Of a stretch of 7,991 bases of DNA, positions 4,830 through 7,991 are shown piece by piece; positions within the stretch are counted from its first letter, which is position 1; the number at the start of each line of letters is the position of its first letter. The notes beneath the pieces were generated by a model that ran no database searches, had not been told where the DNA came from, and was given only the letters and a program-made list of their open reading frames with translations. This DNA is from CAYYYG01 sp964591375 (lineage in GTDB: Bacteria > Patescibacteriota > Microgenomatia > UBA1406 > GWC2-37-13). A program made the translations under genes and the position numbers. The stretch covers positions 1 through 7,991 of the forward strand of contig CAZQAU010000047.1 of the NCBI GenBank assembly GCA_964591375.1, in the 5' to 3' direction.

Positions 4830-6038
4830 ATGATAAAGAAATTTCAGTCCCTTTCGTATTGGAAAAAAATAATAGTGATTGCGGTTGGTTTTATAATAAT
4901 TGGTATATTTTTTTTCTTTTTTTCCGGTAATAAAAGTCAACTTACCGCGCGGGTAACACGCGCAACCATCGCCGAGACGGTGGCTATCAGTGGCAACATT
5001 TTAAGTAATGGACAGACACCAATGTTTTCATCAACCACAGGAATTATTACTGCTCTCTATGTCACCAATGGTGAGTCGGTCGTCGAAGGCCAGATGATCG
5101 CTTCTATCAAAAGCACAGCTTCTGAGACGGAAAAGAAAAAAGCCTATGCCGACTATACGTCCGCTTTAAATAAAAAAAATAATGAAGTAACTAACAAAAC
5201 CGTACTCCAGTCCCAACTTGAAACGGGCAGACAAACCGTGATTAATGCAGCTGAAGCCGTCAATAAAATGGAAGACAATCGCAACAATGGTCGTAAGAAT
5301 CCGGCAACTGGAAAAGACTATACTCAAAATGAAATCGATAGTTTGTATTCAGCTCTTACGGCGGCACGGCAAAGTTTTACTGCTCTTGAAAAAAATTATA
5401 CGAACGCCGACAGCTCTATCAGTTCGTCGGGTAATTCAGTCTCTGCATTTTACAGCGCTTATCAGGCAACTCAAGATAGTGTGTTATACTCCCCTATTAA
5501 TGGCCAGATTGCCAATATCGCCTATTCAACCGGTGATAAAGTAACTGCCAGTGCCATTGAACAAGGCGCGCAAACGACTCCTCTCATGCTGATAATTGGG
5601 TATTCCCGACCCACTATCAAGGCACTACTTAACGAAGCGAATATCGCGCAGGTAATTCCGGGTCAGTTGGCAAAAGTGACTCTGGATGCAGTGAAAGATA
5701 AAACGTATGATGCGCGTGTTGAACGTCTGGATAGCGTTGGAACGAATACAGAAGGTGTGATTACTTATAATGTTTACTTAACTCTCGAAACTGATGATCC
5801 CGTGATACGTCCAGGCATGACCGCTAATGTCACTATTACAACACAGACACGTGAACGGGCATTGCTCGTTCCCAATAGTGCTCTGAATCAAAAAGATACT
5901 GGAATTTTCGTTACCGTCAAAGATGCTAATCGAACACGCGAAGTGCCGGTAAAAATTGGTATTAAAAGTAGTCAAAAATCGGAAGTAGTATCAGGACTTT
6001 CAGAAAACGATGAAGTTATTGTTTCTCAACTGAATTAA
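4830..6038 (+). CDS. HlyD/MacA-like periplasmic adaptor (membrane fusion) subunit of an ABC exporter
   Basis: The 402-residue protein has a single N-terminal membrane anchor (about 12-31, ending in five Phe) and a large outer domain in MacA order. First come the N-terminal beta-barrel strand and half lipoyl domain (about 43-95, with G-x-I-x-x-L-Y-V-x-N-G-E-S-V near 71-84). A long helical hairpin follows (about 98-215, with DYT/SALNKK and AARQSF helices). The second lipoyl half is about 218-240 (V-L-Y-S-P-I-N-G-Q-I). Then come a beta-barrel (about 258-340, with IRPGMTANVTI) and a membrane-proximal domain (343-402, LLVPNSAL... GLSENDEVIVSQ). It would join the permease and shape the extracytoplasmic path or capture substrate. 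Its stop overlaps the permease start (TAATG), indicating coupled translation. Two runs, T8 and T7 (4908-4923), encode the end of the anchor. Confidence 0.93.
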   Translation: MIKKFQSLSYWKKIIVIAVGFIIIGIFFFFFSGNKSQLTARVTRATIAETVAISGNILSNGQTPMFSSTTGIITALYVTNGESVVEGQMIASIKSTASETEKKKAYADYTSALNKKNNEVTNKTVLQSQLETGRQTVINAAEAVNKMEDNRNNGRKNPATGKDYTQNEIDSLYSALTAARQSFTALEKNYTNADSSISSSGNSVSAFYSAYQATQDSVLYSPINGQIANIAYSTGDKVTASAIEQGAQTTPLMLIIGYSRPTIKALLNEANIAQVIPGQLAKVTLDAVKDKTYDARVERLDSVGTNTEGVITYNVYLTLETDDPVIRPGMTANVTITTQTRERALLVPNSALNQKDTGIFVTVKDANRTREVPVKIGIKSSQKSEVVSGLSENDEVIVSQLN

Positions 6039-7345
6039 TGCGTACTTCGCCTAAAACTAACCGCTTTGTTATACCTGCCAAATCGATCATATCGAATGTA
6101 TTTGCGGCAGTGCGGGTTGGATATTTTTTAGGATCAAGAGATATCCGTCGTTCTAATCGTTGGACAACTATTCTGATTATTTTTATCATGACACTGACGT
6201 TTCTTAACTTAATAGTTGTACGCGGTGTATTGGTAGGACTTGTTGAAGGCTCAAATACTGCCTATCGTAAGTTATATATCACTGATCTCATATTAGAACC
6301 ATTACGCTTAAAAAATTATATCGAACAATCTCCTGAAGTTATAAAAATAGTTTCAGGAATTCCGGGCCTACAAAACTATTCTGCACGGTATTTAGCGCCC
6401 GCTACAGTGGATTATGGTTACCGAAATAAAGTGAAGCAAACCGATGCAACTGAATCGGTGAATGTGATTGCGGCGGGTATTAATCCGGAAAAAGAATTGG
6501 CCATCACTCAGCTGGACAAGAGGCTGGTTAAAGGCTCATTTATCAACAGTAGTGATGTTGATTATGTCGTTGTAGGTGCTAGTATACTCTTTAAATATAC
6601 CCCTTTCGATTCCACGACGGTAAAAACTTTGAAAGATGTAGATGTTGGTTCTAAAATTCGTATTAATATAAATGGTAAGCAACGTGAAGTGATAATAAAA
6701 GGTGTTATTAAAACAAAGGTTGAAAGTGTTGATCTGCGCGTGTATATGCCCGAAAGTGTATTGCGCTCGATGATGGACAGATATGATTACAACGTAAGCG
6801 AAATTTCCATAAAGCTGCAAAAGCCTGCTAATGATGCAGCTGTAAAAAAATATTTACTGGCTAACGAAGTTGGTTCATATGCAAAAGTTAGTACCTTCGA
6901 TGAAGGCGTTCCTAAATTTGTTAAAGATATTCGGGTAACCTTCGATATACTTTCGAATATTATTGGCTCAATCGGACTGGTCGTGGCTGCCATTACGATT
7001 TTTATAGTAATTTTTGTCAACGCAATCACGAGACGAAAATATATTGGTATTCTCAAAGGGATCGGTGTGACTGCATGGGCAATTGAGATTTCCTATATAT
7101 TGCAGGGATTGTATTATGCACTAATCGGCATTGGGATCGGTAGTGTGATTGTGTTTGTATTTTTGAAGCCATACTTTACAACAAATACCATTAATTTTCC
7201 TTTTGGTGATGGCATCCTGGTTGCAGATCCGCTTGATGTACTAGTTCGGTCGGTTGTCTTATTTTTTGCTACGATGATAGCGGGATACATACCGGCACGG
7301 ATTGTAGTAAAACAAAATACTTTAGATGCCATATTAGGAAGATAA
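6038..7345 (+). CDS. FtsX/MacB-like ABC transporter permease
   Basis: The 435-residue protein follows the type VII (MacB/LolC/FtsX) layout. A short amphipathic N-terminal helix (about 20-40) precedes TM1 (about 43-69) and a large extracytoplasmic domain (about 70-300). TM2 (about 303-329), TM3 (about 351-376) and TM4 (about 402-424) form the FtsX domain. The cytoplasmic stretch RRKYIGILKGIGVT (332-345) between TM2 and TM3 is the usual coupling segment that touches the ATPase. The C-terminus PARIVVKQNTLDAILGR matches the common ending of this family. Such proteins transmit ATP-driven movement to the outer domain rather than moving solute through the membrane. The start ATG shares its A with the adaptor stop codon. 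The ATPase gene starts five bases after the stop. The substrate is unknown. Confidence 0.94.
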   Translation: MRTSPKTNRFVIPAKSIISNVFAAVRVGYFLGSRDIRRSNRWTTILIIFIMTLTFLNLIVVRGVLVGLVEGSNTAYRKLYITDLILEPLRLKNYIEQSPEVIKIVSGIPGLQNYSARYLAPATVDYGYRNKVKQTDATESVNVIAAGINPEKELAITQLDKRLVKGSFINSSDVDYVVVGASILFKYTPFDSTTVKTLKDVDVGSKIRININGKQREVIIKGVIKTKVESVDLRVYMPESVLRSMMDRYDYNVSEISIKLQKPANDAAVKKYLLANEVGSYAKVSTFDEGVPKFVKDIRVTFDILSNIIGSIGLVVAAITIFIVIFVNAITRRKYIGILKGIGVTAWAIEISYILQGLYYALIGIGIGSVIVFVFLKPYFTTNTINFPFGDGILVADPLDVLVRSVVLFFATMIAGYIPARIVVKQNTLDAILGR

Positions 7346-7350
7346 ATCAT

Positions 7351-7991
7351 ATGTTAGAAGCTAAAAATATTAAGAAAATTTATAAAACCGGAACACATGA
7401 AACGGTCGTTTTAAAAGGACTTTCCTTTGTTGTTAATAAGGGCGATTTTGTTTCGGTAATTGGGCGTTCCGGATCGGGAAAAAGCACGCTTCTCTATCAG
7501 CTGAGTCTTCTTGACCGGCCATCTGAAGGTACTGTGTTATTCAGTGGTGAAGATATGAATATTTTATCGAGTGCACAGCGTACTCAGGTACGACTGCATA
7601 AGATGGGATATATTTTTCAGGACTATGCACTCATTCCTACTCTGACAGCACGGGAAAATATCCTTGTTCCCCTTATTATGCAGGAACGTGCCACACCGGA
7701 AGCAGAAAAGTTGGCCAATGAAGCATTAGAACGGGTTGATTTAGCAGATAAAGGCGATAATTTACCCAGTCAGCTTTCGGGTGGCCAGCAGCAGCGTGTA
7801 TCTATTGCACGTGCCATCGCTCATTGCCCGACTATCATTTTTGCTGATGAACCGACAGCCAATTTAGATAGTGAATCATCGGAAATGATAATCGATTTAT
7901 TTCAAAAGCTAAATCGGGAAGGTCAGACGATTGTGATGGTAACTCACGAACTGGAATATGCTAAAAAGACTAAACGGATTATTAGGCTTTC
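7351..7991 (+). CDS. MacB/LolD-like ABC transporter ATPase, 3' end outside the window
   Basis: The 213 visible residues contain every ABC motif. Walker A is GRSGSGKST (38-46), the Q-loop glutamine is Q90 in IFQDYAL, the signature is LSGGQQQR (142-149), and Walker B is IIFADEP (162-168) with catalytic E167. The D-loop TANLDS (169-174) and H-loop histidine H199 in MVTHE follow. Sequence style (YKTG..ETVVLKGLSF, PTLTARENI) places it with the MacB/LolD/FtsE group that pairs with FtsX-type permeases. Family members are about 220-250 residues, so only the end is missing. An AGGAAG element (7336-7341) nine bases upstream of the ATG at 7351 may serve as ribosome binding site. With the two preceding genes it forms one exporter operon. 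Confidence 0.96.
   Translation, partial: MLEAKNIKKIYKTGTHETVVLKGLSFVVNKGDFVSVIGRSGSGKSTLLYQLSLLDRPSEGTVLFSGEDMNILSSAQRTQVRLHKMGYIFQDYALIPTLTARENILVPLIMQERATPEAEKLANEALERVDLADKGDNLPSQLSGGQQQRVSIARAIAHCPTIIFADEPTANLDSESSEMIIDLFQKLNREGQTIVMVTHELEYAKKTKRIIRL

Noticed and set aside
4908..4923. T8-C-T7 run in the adaptor gene as a programmed frameshift site
   Set aside because: The frame runs through the tract without interruption and encodes a normal hydrophobic anchor; no frameshift is needed to explain the product, and no stimulatory structure is evident.
7114..7350. A 78-codon minus-strand open frame opposite the end of the permease
   Set aside because: It overlaps the well-supported TM3-TM4 and C-terminal motif of the permease, and shows no domain or start signal of its own.

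Overview
The window looks like a stretch of a compact bacterial genome with standard stop codons, fairly low GC and almost no non-coding space. The best guess is a Patescibacteria/CPR organism, perhaps Microgenomates-like. The reasons are a secreted protein with Thr-Pro linkers, a DNRLRE-like domain and an eight-Cys module, plus a MacAB-type export operon, very short intergenic gaps, and start codons sitting directly behind -10 boxes. No rRNA or other phylogenetic marker is present, so this placement is inference.

Layout from left to right. Positions 1-752 (minus) hold most of a YegS/DgkB-type diacylglycerol kinase, cut by the window edge. A divergent intergenic region (753-929) carries its promoter and, on the plus strand, the promoter and structured leader of two small, adjacent, mutually paralogous genes of unknown function (930-1172 and 1172-1423). 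These share a TAATG junction and end in a long hairpin. Next comes a 490-residue secreted or membrane-anchored protein (1539-3011) with a DNRLRE-like domain, a Cys-rich module and an FnIII-like domain joined by Thr-Pro linkers. A PAP2 lipid-phosphate phosphatase (3050-3604, plus) follows, its end overlapping the end of a minus-strand cluster that reads DUF2007-like protein (4768-4541), GNAT acetyltransferase (4523-4014), Nudix hydrolase (4012-3590). From a shared 61-bp divergent intergenic region, a plus-strand operon runs to the right edge: HlyD/MacA-like adaptor (4830-6038), FtsX/MacB-like permease (6038-7345) and MacB/LolD-like ATPase (7351 to the edge).

Functional links. The last three genes form one tripartite ABC exporter or envelope machine. 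The lipid kinase and the PAP2 phosphatase could act on opposite sides of phospholipid or polyprenyl-phosphate turnover, but they are not in one operon. The most unusual elements are the tandem paralogous small genes with their dyad-rich leader. They are the only transcription unit here with a long leader and clear Shine-Dalgarno sequences; the other transcription units appear to be leaderless or nearly so. No gene-free stretch exceeds 300 bases, and no tRNA, rRNA, CRISPR array or insertion sequence was seen.
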